Shown in pieces: positions 42,649-51,069 of a stretch of DNA of 64,000 nt. The position numbers and the translations under genes are program-made. Within the stretch, counting starts at the first letter, position 1. Each line of letters starts with the position of its first letter. The stretch is from an uncultured Planococcus sp. (GTDB lineage: Bacteria > Bacillota > Bacilli > Bacillales_A > Planococcaceae). The notes beneath the pieces are model-generated. The model was not told the DNA's origin and made no database searches. It saw only the letters and a program-made list of their open reading frames with translations. Location of the stretch: the NCBI GenBank assembly GCA_947493585.1, contig CANLRI010000002.1:350899-414898 (forward strand), in the 5' to 3' direction.

Positions 42649-44352
42649 ATGCAGCTGACCGTGCAGGATGTCTTGGATTATGAATTGCTGGAAGGCGCGG
42701 TCGTCCGGACTGCCAAAGAACATGCACAAATGCGGCCCGTGCACTGGGTGTCGGTCATGGAAATGCCGGTGGAGAATTTCGTACGCCGCAATGAGCTGGT
42801 GTTGACAACTGCGATGGGATGCAATAATGAGTTGGAGACATTCCGCGGATTCGTCCAGGATATCATCGATTCCGGTGCAGCTGCACTCATGATCGCGATG
42901 GGGCGGCATGTCTATGAAATTCCGAAAGAAGTGGCGCAACTAGCCGAAGAACATTCATTTTTACTCGTTGAACTGCCTTGGGAATTGCGCTTTTCGACGG
43001 TCATCGAAGAAGTGATGATCGATTTGAACGATCTGCACCGGCAAGAGCGGCAACGTTCGGAACAAGTGCAGCAGGAGTTATTGAAACTGATTTTGGCAGA
43101 TGCGGAATTGGAGAAAATCGCTGCCTATATCCGCCGAGAGCTCGACAGCGCACTGCTCATTACGGACGCATACGGGACCGTGCAAGCCGCGGCCGGTTTT
43201 TCACGAGCCAAACTGGAAGAATGGGAACAGCAAGTAGGCAAAGGACTTTTCCCGATTCGCCAAGCAGCCCCGAAAGGAAATCGCGACCCGATGATCCAAA
43301 AATTCCGCAGCGGCGAGTTGGCCGGCCAAATGCTCCTTCAAGTCCCGGTGCTGCAAGTATCAGAGGAAGCTCAAGGCTATCTATTTGTCGAGGTGCAAGA
43401 AGATGCCGGCAATGGTCATATTGATGTCTTTTCGATACACGTACTAGAGCATGCCGCAACGACAATTTCCTTATGGCGCTCCAGGCAAAATGCAGTCGAA
43501 GAAACGAAAGCGGCGCTGCGCATGGATTTTGTCCGCGAATTGGCTAACGGGGAATTCACATCCAAAGAGCAAGCGGTTTCGCGTGCACGCGCGCTTGGCT
43601 ATGACCTAGGGCTTCCGTATATTGCCCTGGCCGGCAGCCCCGAGAATTTGCGTGAATTATTTGGACGGCGAAATCCAAAACATGGCTCATACACTGAGTG
43701 GTCGAAAAGCATGGTCGCTTATATTGAAGAAGAAATCCATTATGCGGCCCATGCCATGAAACGCACGGTAATGACGGGCTATGTCGATGGGTATTTGATC
43801 ATTTTCCTGGAAAAGCCGCCTGAGAGCGGGCAGGAGAACCAGATTAATTTCCTCGATTTGATCGAACGGCGGCTGGGGAATTTATTGCCGGAGGTCGTGC
43901 TGTCTTGGGGCATAGGCGATCACGCACAAGACTTTTACGGCTTCAGCAGCAGTTTCCAGCATGCGAAAGCAGCGCTTGAAATCGGGCGAATGAAAAAAGG
44001 GCCAGGGCACCGGATGGATTACCGCGATACCCGTGCGGACCGCCTGCTCTTGCAATTGGCGAAAACGGAAGGAATGAAAGACATCATCTTGTCGACCATC
44101 CAACCGCTCGTCGAGTATGACCAGCAGCGGCAAATGGACCTGATCGGGACTTTCTCGGCCTATAACCACTATCAAGGGAACGTCAGCCAAACGGCGCGCG
44201 CCTTGAACTTGCACCGTCAATCGCTGCTTTATCGCTTGCGTAAAATCGAGTCTTTGACTGGATTATCGCTGGTCGACCCTGATGATTTATTTCTATTGGA
44301 ATTATGTGTCCGCACCTATCGCATCCGGGCCACTGAACCGAATGATGCTTGA
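42649..44352 (+). CDS. PucR-family transcriptional regulator
   Basis: A 567-residue activator. An N-terminal PucR domain (about 1-125; NELVLTTAMG) and a GGDEF-like central part (about 290-420) are followed by a C-terminal HTH_30 domain (about 490-550; NYQGNVSQTARALNLHRQSLLYRLRK in substance). The ATG follows GGAGGGG. It lies directly upstream of the doeA operon on the same strand with a terminator between, so it is likely the operon's nitrogen- or substrate-responsive regulator (inference). Confidence 0.87.
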   Translation: MQLTVQDVLDYELLEGAVVRTAKEHAQMRPVHWVSVMEMPVENFVRRNELVLTTAMGCNNELETFRGFVQDIIDSGAAALMIAMGRHVYEIPKEVAQLAEEHSFLLVELPWELRFSTVIEEVMIDLNDLHRQERQRSEQVQQELLKLILADAELEKIAAYIRRELDSALLITDAYGTVQAAAGFSRAKLEEWEQQVGKGLFPIRQAAPKGNRDPMIQKFRSGELAGQMLLQVPVLQVSEEAQGYLFVEVQEDAGNGHIDVFSIHVLEHAATTISLWRSRQNAVEETKAALRMDFVRELANGEFTSKEQAVSRARALGYDLGLPYIALAGSPENLRELFGRRNPKHGSYTEWSKSMVAYIEEEIHYAAHAMKRTVMTGYVDGYLIIFLEKPPESGQENQINFLDLIERRLGNLLPEVVLSWGIGDHAQDFYGFSSSFQHAKAALEIGRMKKGPGHRMDYRDTRADRLLLQLAKTEGMKDIILSTIQPLVEYDQQRQMDLIGTFSAYNHYQGNVSQTARALNLHRQSLLYRLRKIESLTGLSLVDPDDLFLLELCVRTYRIRATEPNDA

Positions 44353-44355
44353 ATG

Positions 44356-44384
44356 AAAGCCTTCTAAACAAGAAGGCTTTTTTT
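44356..44384 (+). terminator. Terminator of the pucR-like gene
   Basis: Stem AAAGCCTTCT/AGAAGGCTTT with loop AAACA and run of T. Confidence 0.9.
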
Positions 44385-44473
44385 ATGTGAAAAAATTGAC
44401 TAAAGAGCAGTGCGCATTTTCATACACTATGACGGATGCATTAAAAAGAGCCCGGCAGGTATAGTGAAAACAA

Positions 44474-44493
44474 GAATAATAAATTGATTATTC
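44474..44493. promoter_or_regulatory. Palindrome upstream of doeA (candidate operator)
   Basis: GAATAATAAATTGATTATTC: perfect 7-bp arms around a near-palindromic centre, 38 bp before the doeA start. Together with TTGACT at 44395-44400 it marks the control region of the operon. Its protein is unknown; PucR is the obvious candidate. Confidence 0.5.
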
Positions 44494-44531
44494 CGTCTTT
44501 TTTATTCGTGAACATAAGGAGGGGATTCCCC

Positions 44532-45728
44532 ATGTCGTTTGGAACAGCAGAGTATCAGGGGCGTATCAGAAAAACAAAACAGCAGATGGCGGAAAAAGGC
44601 ATTGAAGTGCTGCTTATCACCGATCCTGCCAATATGAACTATTTATCCGGCTATGATGCCTGGTCGTTTTATGTCCATCAAATGCTCATTGTCATTGAAG
44701 ATGAAGACCAGCCTTTGTGGGTCGGGCGGATCATGGATGCGAACGGCGCCAAGATTACGACTTGGCTGTACCACGACAATATCATTCCGTATCCCGAGAT
44801 TTACGTGCAATCACAAACGCATCATCCAATGGATTTCGTGGCGGAAATTTTGACCCAAATCGGACAGGACCGGCGCTCGATTGGCGTTGAAATGGAGAAT
44901 TATTATTTCACGGCAAAATGCTACGAACGCTTGCAAAAAGGCTTGCCAAACGCCCGATTCCAAGATGCAACGTTGCTGGTTAATTGGGTCCGGCTAGTGA
45001 AGTCGGATACTGAAATTGCCTATATGAAACGTGCGGCGCGTTTTTCGGAAAAAGCGATGGCAGCAGGGATTGAAATGATTGCAGAAGGCGTAAGGGAATG
45101 CGACGTTGCAGCAAGGATCCTTGAGGTGCAAGTAAAGGGAACAAAAGAGCACGGCGGGGATTATCCGGCAATCATGCCACTTTTGCCGACAGGGGAACGC
45201 ACCGCCGCGCCACATCTGACATGGACCGATAAACGCTATAAGCAAGGGGAATCGGTGACAGTGGAAATCGCGGGATGCTATAAACGTTACCATTCGCCGC
45301 TCGCACGCACCGTGTTTATCGGGACGCCAGATGCAGAACTGCAGCACCTCGCAGAAGTGACGACAGAAGGCATCAACGAATGCCTAGCGATGATCAAACC
45401 GGGCATTTATTTGGAAGAAGTGTGTGCAACTTGGACAAAAACGATCGCCCGCTACGGGTTTGAAAAAGAAGCGCGCATCGGCTATCCCGTAGGATTGAAT
45501 TACCCGCCGGATTGGGGCGAACATACCGCAAGCATCCGCATGGGAGACCGGACTGTGCTCGAACCGAACATGGCGTTCCATATGATTCCGGCGATGTGGT
45601 TCGATGATTCCGGTTTTGAAGTAAGCGAAACGTTCCGCGTGACAGAATCCGGTTGTGAAACGCTGGCGAATATGCCGAGAGGCTTGTTCACGAAAGGGCA
45701 TTTGATCGGTTATCAAGGCGGTGCCTGA
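44532..45728 (+). CDS. doeA: Ectoine hydrolase homologue (M24 family)
   Basis: A 398-residue cytosolic hydrolase with the pita-bread M24 fold. The N-terminal phrase LLITDPANMNYLSGYDAWSFYVHQ matches DoeA/EutD of Halomonas, which opens ectoine to N-acetyl-diaminobutyrate, better than true Xaa-Pro peptidases. The C-terminal domain has HGGDYPAIMPLLPTGERTAAPH and NMAFHMIPAMWFDDSGFEVSET, with metal-ligand positions changed from the M24 pattern, as known for DoeA. The ATG at 44532 follows AAGGAGGGG. First gene of a five-gene operon. Confidence 0.83.
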   Translation: MSFGTAEYQGRIRKTKQQMAEKGIEVLLITDPANMNYLSGYDAWSFYVHQMLIVIEDEDQPLWVGRIMDANGAKITTWLYHDNIIPYPEIYVQSQTHHPMDFVAEILTQIGQDRRSIGVEMENYYFTAKCYERLQKGLPNARFQDATLLVNWVRLVKSDTEIAYMKRAARFSEKAMAAGIEMIAEGVRECDVAARILEVQVKGTKEHGGDYPAIMPLLPTGERTAAPHLTWTDKRYKQGESVTVEIAGCYKRYHSPLARTVFIGTPDAELQHLAEVTTEGINECLAMIKPGIYLEEVCATWTKTIARYGFEKEARIGYPVGLNYPPDWGEHTASIRMGDRTVLEPNMAFHMIPAMWFDDSGFEVSETFRVTESGCETLANMPRGLFTKGHLIGYQGGA

Positions 45729-45777
45729 TCATCGGCATTTAAAAACTGAAAGCATTAAAAAATTGAGGAGTGAGTTC

Positions 45778-46977
45778 ATGACAAACAAAAAGATCCATCA
45801 ATCCACACAAGCGGTCTGGGGCGGAGAAAAAGATTATCTAGCACACGGGGCATCGCAAGTACCGGTCGTTTTGAGCGTCGCCTATACGTATGACGATATG
45901 GACGATTGGTACGATGTGGCAATCGGCAAGAAGAAAGGGCATATTTACGGACGCAACACGAACCCGACTGTTCAGGCTTTCGAAGACAAAGTGAAATTGC
46001 TCGAAGGCGCTGAAGCAGCGACCAGCTTCTCGACCGGTATGGCGGCCATTAGTAATACGCTCGCGACCTTCCTAGTGCCGGGCGACCGCATCGTGTCGAT
46101 CAAGGATACGTACGGTGGCACGAACAAGATTTTCACGGAATTCCTGCCGCGCCAGCAGATCGATGTCGCACTCGTCGATACCGGCGATCATGAAGCGATT
46201 GAAGCGGAACTCCAAAAAGGCTGCAAGATCCTTTATTTGGAGACGCCGACCAATCCGACCGTTAAGATCACGGACATTGCGCGCATGGCGAAAGCCGGAC
46301 ATGAAGTAGGCGCGCTGGTCATTATCGACAATACATTCGGTACGCCGATCAACCAGAATCCGCTTGAAGATGGCGTCGACCTCGTTCTCCACAGTGCTAC
46401 TAAATTCCTCGGGGGACATGCCGATGCACTCGGCGGTGTACTGGTCGGATCGCATGAGCTGGTCGAACAGGTCTATCATTACCGCGAAATCAACGGCGCG
46501 ACGATGGACCCGATGGCCGCTTACCTGCTGCTGCGCGGCATGAAAACTTTGCATTTGCGCATCCGCGAACAAAGCAAGAACGCCATGGCGCTCGCTAAAT
46601 ACTTGCAGACGAAAGACATTGTCGAAGACGTCTTTTATCCAGGGCTCGAAACGCATCCGAACCATGATATCGCGAAGCGCCAAATGAAAGGCTTCGGCGG
46701 CATGCTGAGCTTTTCGGTAAAAGGCGGCGTCGACACTGTGCGCGACTTGCTGCCGAAACTCGAATACGCGAACCGTGCCGCAAATCTTGGGGCGGTTGAG
46801 ACCACTGTCGGCCCGGCACGTACGACAAGCCACGTGGAATGCACGCCGGAAGAACGCGCCGCGATGGGCATTCCGGAAGGCTTGATCCGTGTTTCTTGCG
46901 GCATCGAGGAAATCGAAGACATCATCAACGATTTTGAGCAGGCGTTCCAGCATGTCGAAACGATGATGAACGTTTAA
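45778..46977 (+). CDS. Cys/Met-metabolism PLP enzyme in the doe operon
   Basis: A 399-residue PLP enzyme of the cystathionine gamma-lyase/synthase family (fold type I). The phosphate-binding tyrosine-arginine motif is YGRNTNPTVQAFE, the partner Asp is in DNTFGTP and the PLP Lys is in HSATKFLGGH (about 201-210). Normal length. Its substrate is not obvious: the operon lacks methionine genes, and it takes the position where doeD, the diaminobutyrate transaminase, would be expected. Possible activity: removal or replacement of the gamma-amino group of diaminobutyrate (inference). Start follows TTGAGGAG. Confidence 0.82.
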   Translation: MTNKKIHQSTQAVWGGEKDYLAHGASQVPVVLSVAYTYDDMDDWYDVAIGKKKGHIYGRNTNPTVQAFEDKVKLLEGAEAATSFSTGMAAISNTLATFLVPGDRIVSIKDTYGGTNKIFTEFLPRQQIDVALVDTGDHEAIEAELQKGCKILYLETPTNPTVKITDIARMAKAGHEVGALVIIDNTFGTPINQNPLEDGVDLVLHSATKFLGGHADALGGVLVGSHELVEQVYHYREINGATMDPMAAYLLLRGMKTLHLRIREQSKNAMALAKYLQTKDIVEDVFYPGLETHPNHDIAKRQMKGFGGMLSFSVKGGVDTVRDLLPKLEYANRAANLGAVETTVGPARTTSHVECTPEERAAMGIPEGLIRVSCGIEEIEDIINDFEQAFQHVETMMNV

Positions 46978-46998
46978 TTGGAAAGCCGGGTGTAAATC

Positions 46999-48222
46999 AT
47001 GGAGAACAAAGATGAACTCCTGATAGAAGCGGAAAAAATAAGCGGCAAACTCATTGAATGGCGGCGGACGCTGCACCAATTCCCCGAGCTAAGCTTCCAG
47101 GAATTCGAGACGGCGGATTTTATCGCATGTGTTTTGGCGACTATCGATGGTATTACAGTCAATCGTGGAATCGGCGTGCAGACGAGCGTGATCGCAACCC
47201 TCGGGAGCGGCCAGGAACCGGTAATTGCGCTGCGGGCGGATATTGACGCCTTGCCGATCGATGAAACGAATACATGCGATTATCGTTCGAAAACGCCAGG
47301 GGTCATGCATGCCTGTGGACACGATGCGCACACCGCTATCTTGCTCGGCGCAGCTAAGCTTCTGGCGGAACAATACCGAATACGACAATGGAATGGAACC
47401 GTGAAATTCATTTTCCAGCCGGCAGAAGAAATGATTGACGAAGACTCTATGTCAGGCTCACCGTATCTGCTACAAGCGGGCGTTTACGACGGTGCGGAGC
47501 TGGCGATTGCGCTTCACATGTGCCCGTGGCTGCCAGTCGGTGCAGTTCAACTGCATGACGGCGTCAGCATGGCGAACGTCGATGTCTTTTACGGCACAAT
47601 CCAGGGCACCGGCGGGCATGGGGCGTATCCGGAACTCGGCAGCGACCCGACCTGGATGCTCGGCATCATTTTACAGGCGCTGCATGGTATCGTCCCGCGG
47701 AAAATATCCGCACTCGAACCCGCTGTCGTCAGTATCGGGCAGATCCATGCAGGAACCGCCAGCAATATCATCCCGCACGAAGTTCAAGTGGAAGGAACGG
47801 TCAGAAGCTATTCGGCCAGTACGCGCGATTTGCTTGAAGCAGAAATCCGCGATGCATTCGCCCTCGCGAAACAATTGGGCGGCGATTTCTCGTTTCAATA
47901 CCAGCGGGGAGAGCCGGCGCTAGTGAATGACAAGCAGGTGAACGCACGAATTGCAAACGCCATCCGTAAAACGGATCCATCTATAAAGTTCATTCATCAG
48001 GCGTTCGGCATGGGAGGCGAAGACTTCGCTTATGTCACGCAACAATTGCCGGGGGCGATGTTTTTCCTCGGGTGTTCGCTGGATGATGGAGTCAATCGAG
48101 ATTTGCATACGCCGCAATTCGATATCAATGAACGCAGTTTGCCTCTCGGCGCTGCCATTTTAGCGAACGCGGCCATCGGATTTTTGACCAAACCGGGCAA
48201 ACACGGAGAAGGGGAGGAATAG
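46999..48222 (+). CDS. M20 amidohydrolase, probable N-acetyl-diaminobutyrate deacetylase
   Basis: A 407-residue metallopeptidase-like amidohydrolase of family M20D. Metal ligands appear in MHACGHDAHTA (about 98-108), QPAEE (about 141-145) and GMGGEDFAYV (about 337-346), and the dimerisation domain begins with QGTGGHGAYP. Members remove acyl groups from amino acids. Next to doeA the expected substrate is N-acetyl-L-2,4-diaminobutyrate. Halomonas DoeB belongs to another family (aspartoacylase-like), so this would be an analogous enzyme. Confidence 0.82.
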   Translation: MENKDELLIEAEKISGKLIEWRRTLHQFPELSFQEFETADFIACVLATIDGITVNRGIGVQTSVIATLGSGQEPVIALRADIDALPIDETNTCDYRSKTPGVMHACGHDAHTAILLGAAKLLAEQYRIRQWNGTVKFIFQPAEEMIDEDSMSGSPYLLQAGVYDGAELAIALHMCPWLPVGAVQLHDGVSMANVDVFYGTIQGTGGHGAYPELGSDPTWMLGIILQALHGIVPRKISALEPAVVSIGQIHAGTASNIIPHEVQVEGTVRSYSASTRDLLEAEIRDAFALAKQLGGDFSFQYQRGEPALVNDKQVNARIANAIRKTDPSIKFIHQAFGMGGEDFAYVTQQLPGAMFFLGCSLDDGVNRDLHTPQFDINERSLPLGAAILANAAIGFLTKPGKHGEGEE

Positions 48223-48223
48223 C

Positions 48224-49276
48224 ATGGCACAAAAACTGGCATTTATCGGATTCGGCGTCGTTGGCCAAGGTCTCGCTGAAATCTTGCAGAACAAGCGTCA
48301 AAGCTTGAGGGATGATGAAGGGTTTGAAGCGAAAGTTGTGGCCATATCCGATTTCAAGAAAGGATCACTGTATCATCCGGAAGGGCTCGATTTGAAAGCG
48401 GTGCTGGATGCTGTACAAACAGATGGAACGTTCGTCAATTATCCGGAAACAGATGGTTTGATCACTGGTTGGGATAGTTTACAGACCATTCAACAATCGA
48501 ATGCCGACACCATTGTGGAAGTTTCCTATACGGATGTGTTGACCGGCCAGCCGGCAATTGACCATTGCCGCGCAGCTTTCCAAAACGGCAAGAATGTTGT
48601 CATGACCAATAAAGGGCCGGTCTCGCTCGCTTATCAGGAGCTAACGGCGTTAGCAAACAAACACAATGTCTCCTGGGGATTTGAAGGGACGGTCATGAGC
48701 GGGACGCCTGCACTACGAATGCCGAAACTCGCACTTGCCGGAAACGATATCACCGAAATTCGCGGCATCTTAAACGGCACGACAAATTTCATGCTCATGC
48801 GCATGGATGAAGGCGAGAGTTACGAATCGGCGCTCAAGGAAGCACAACAGCTTGGCTATGCGGAAGCGGATCCGACGAGTGATGTCGAAGGGCTTGATGC
48901 GCGTTATAAAATCGTCATTCTCGTGCAGCATGTCATGGGCATGCCTTTATCGGTCGAAGACGTCGAATGCACAGGCATCTCGCAAATGACCGCAGAACTG
49001 ATCGAACAAGCACGTGCGGAAGGGAAGCGCTGGAAGCTGATAGCCACAGCCAAAAAAGAAAACGGAGTGGTTTCAGCGAAAGTGGCGGCGGAAAAAGTGC
49101 CACTGGACGACCCGCTCGCTTCCGTTTCAGGAGCACTCAATGCCATTACTTATGAAACCGACCTATTGGGACCCGTTACCTTGAGCGGAGCGGGGGCCGG
49201 CAAAACGGAAACTGGCTTTTCCTTGCTCATCGATTTATTAACGATTGCCAAGGCAAGGAAAGCGGTGCGGTCGTGA
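48224..49276 (+). CDS. Homoserine dehydrogenase-like protein
   Basis: A 350-residue NAD(P)-dependent dehydrogenase. The cofactor motif is FIGFGVVGQGL (about 7-17), the substrate region is NGTTNFML (about 188-195), and DPTSDVEGLDARYKIVIL (about 216-233) contains the catalytic Asp and Lys positions of homoserine dehydrogenase. It lacks the C-terminal ACT domain, so it is not feedback-regulated in the usual way. It starts 1 base after the M20 stop, in the operon. It would link homoserine and aspartate semialdehyde. Confidence 0.83.
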   Translation: MAQKLAFIGFGVVGQGLAEILQNKRQSLRDDEGFEAKVVAISDFKKGSLYHPEGLDLKAVLDAVQTDGTFVNYPETDGLITGWDSLQTIQQSNADTIVEVSYTDVLTGQPAIDHCRAAFQNGKNVVMTNKGPVSLAYQELTALANKHNVSWGFEGTVMSGTPALRMPKLALAGNDITEIRGILNGTTNFMLMRMDEGESYESALKEAQQLGYAEADPTSDVEGLDARYKIVILVQHVMGMPLSVEDVECTGISQMTAELIEQARAEGKRWKLIATAKKENGVVSAKVAAEKVPLDDPLASVSGALNAITYETDLLGPVTLSGAGAGKTETGFSLLIDLLTIAKARKAVRS

Positions 49277-49291
49277 AAGGAGGAGGAATAG

Positions 49292-50728
49292 ATGGCGACA
49301 CATGTTGAAGGCCGGAAAATGTTTCTCGCAGGTGAGTGGGTGGACGGCAAACAATGGATCGACGTCACCGATCCTCAGGACGGAGCACTGGTCGACCGGG
49401 TGCCTGCCGCAACGAAAGAAGACATGGAAGCGTGCATCGAGGCAGCCAAATCAGGCGCACAAATTGCCGCGCGAATGCCGGTAGTAGAACGCATGAGGAT
49501 TATCGGGAAAGCGGCGAATTATATCGAATTGAACACAGAACATTATGCGCGTATCATCTCGAAAGAAAGCAGCAAGACCATTCGCGAAGCCCGGAAAGAA
49601 GTAGGGCGGGCAGTGGAAACTTTGCGTTTGAGCGCAGAAGAAGCGAGGCGCATCACGGGCGAGACGATTCCGTTCGATCAATCGCCTGGCGGAATCGGCA
49701 AAGTCGGCTATTACCGGAGGTTTCCGCTTGGCATCATCGGCGCGATTACGCCGTTTAACGACCCGCTCAATCTGGTGGCGCACAAAGTCGGCCCGGCAAT
49801 CGCATCAGGCAATGCAATTATCGTCAAGCCGGCAACTGTCACGCCGCTCAGCGCGTTGTTATTGGCTCAAGCTTTTTCGCACGCGGGCTTGCCAGAAAAA
49901 ATTCTTTCCGTCATCACCGGAAGAGGCGGAGAAATCGGGGATGTGTTGGTCGAACATCCAGCCGTCCGGATGATCAGCTTTACAGGAGGCGTCGAGACCG
50001 GTCTCGCGATTGCGAAAAAAGCGGGCTTGAAAAAAATAGGTATGGAGCTTGGATCGAATTCACCCGCCATAGTCCTGCGAGACGCCGATGTAGAAGACGC
50101 GGTGGCATCTTGCGTCTCTGGCGCGTTTTGGGCGGCCGGGCAAAACTGTCTCGGCGTCCAGCGGGTTTATATCGAAGGCCGTGTATTCGATTCATTCAAA
50201 GAACAATTCATCGAACAAACCGAACGTTATATTGTCGGCGATAAACAATCCGAACTGACGGATATGGGACCCTTGATTACAGAAAAAGAAGCAAAGCGCG
50301 TCGAACGGCTGGTCCAGGAAGCGTTGGATAAAGGCGCGACGCTCGAAACTGGCGGCGAACGGGACGGTGCTTTCTATTCGCCGACTGTGCTTACGGATGT
50401 GCCGGAAAACTGCGCACTCGCTGCAGAAGAAATTTTCGGTCCGGTCGTATTGCTCTACCGAGTGGCTGACTTGGATGAAGCTATCAATCGGGCAAACAGT
50501 GTCGATTACGGGCTGCAGGCAGGAATCTTCACCAAAAACCTCGACCATGCCCACCGTGCGATCGAGGAACTTGAAGTCGGAGGCGTTATGATAAACGACA
50601 GCAGCGATTTCCGGATCGACGCCATGCCATTTGGCGGCGTTAAGCAATCCGGGCTCGGCCGTGAAGGCGTTAAATTCGCCATACAGGAAATGACCGATAC
50701 GAAAGTGGTTTGCTTTAAATTGGGATAA
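49292..50728 (+). CDS. Aldehyde dehydrogenase in the doe operon
   Basis: A 478-residue NAD(P)-dependent aldehyde dehydrogenase. The catalytic Cys is in GQNCLGVQRVY (about 288-298), Glu in MELGSNSP (about 251-258), Asn in TPFNDPL (about 150-156) and the cofactor loop FTGGVETG (about 229-236). Its place at the end of the operon parallels DoeC, which oxidises aspartate semialdehyde to aspartate. The subgroup otherwise includes lactaldehyde and phosphonoacetaldehyde dehydrogenases, so the substrate is inferred from context. GGAGGAGGAA precedes the ATG. Confidence 0.83.
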   Translation: MATHVEGRKMFLAGEWVDGKQWIDVTDPQDGALVDRVPAATKEDMEACIEAAKSGAQIAARMPVVERMRIIGKAANYIELNTEHYARIISKESSKTIREARKEVGRAVETLRLSAEEARRITGETIPFDQSPGGIGKVGYYRRFPLGIIGAITPFNDPLNLVAHKVGPAIASGNAIIVKPATVTPLSALLLAQAFSHAGLPEKILSVITGRGGEIGDVLVEHPAVRMISFTGGVETGLAIAKKAGLKKIGMELGSNSPAIVLRDADVEDAVASCVSGAFWAAGQNCLGVQRVYIEGRVFDSFKEQFIEQTERYIVGDKQSELTDMGPLITEKEAKRVERLVQEALDKGATLETGGERDGAFYSPTVLTDVPENCALAAEEIFGPVVLLYRVADLDEAINRANSVDYGLQAGIFTKNLDHAHRAIEELEVGGVMINDSSDFRIDAMPFGGVKQSGLGREGVKFAIQEMTDTKVVCFKLG

Positions 50729-50740
50729 TTTCAGAATTCG

Positions 50741-50770
50741 GCGCGCAGCTTACAAAGTGCGTGCTTTTTT
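50741..50770 (+). terminator. Terminator of the doe operon
   Basis: Stem GCGCGCA/TGCGTGC with a G-T pair and a run of T. Confidence 0.7.
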
Positions 50771-50911
50771 AATGTTATAGCGCAATATGTAAATTGTGTC
50801 GTCGGAATAGTTGATAATGAGCATAAAAGCTTTTATACCATGTGAAAACGGATACATATATAATATCTGTGACGAATTGTGAAATATTATTATTAATTAT
50901 CGTTTTATTCG

Positions 50912-50939
50912 TTGAATTCTGAAAAATGTCCTCTATAAT
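50912..50939 (+). promoter_or_regulatory. ilvD promoter with a CodY-like sequence
   Basis: TTGAAT (50912-50917), a 16-base spacer and TATAAT (50934-50939). The overlapping AATTCTGAAAAAT partly matches the CodY box AATTTTCWGAAAATT (about 10 of 15), as expected for a branched-chain gene. No T-box elements were found in the leader. Confidence 0.6.
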
Positions 50940-51000
50940 AAAGAGAAACTCAGAGCAGCCAGGGAATCACTTCCTCGTTGCTAGCTAGCTGATCTAAGGT

Positions 51001-51018
51001 GCTATTAATGTTAATAGC
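51001..51018 (+). promoter_or_regulatory. Perfect palindrome in the ilvD leader
   Basis: GCTATTAA-TG-TTAATAGC, 8-bp arms with a 2-base centre, in the 5' untranslated region about 60 bp after the -10. It may be an operator or, less likely with so small a loop, an RNA hairpin. Confidence 0.4.
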
Positions 51019-51069
51019 GACTCTGGAATCCGCGTAGCAGATACATAGAAAAGAAAGGATAGGATACTT

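Noticed and set aside
46072..47079. Long open frame of 335 codons on the minus strand
   Set aside because: It is fully opposite the PLP enzyme gene, which has all its catalytic motifs and a good ribosome site. The antisense frame has no recognisable domain and arises from codon bias.
50940..51069. T-box riboswitch upstream of ilvD
   Set aside because: No AG bulge, specifier loop or TGGNACCGCG antiterminator sequence was found.
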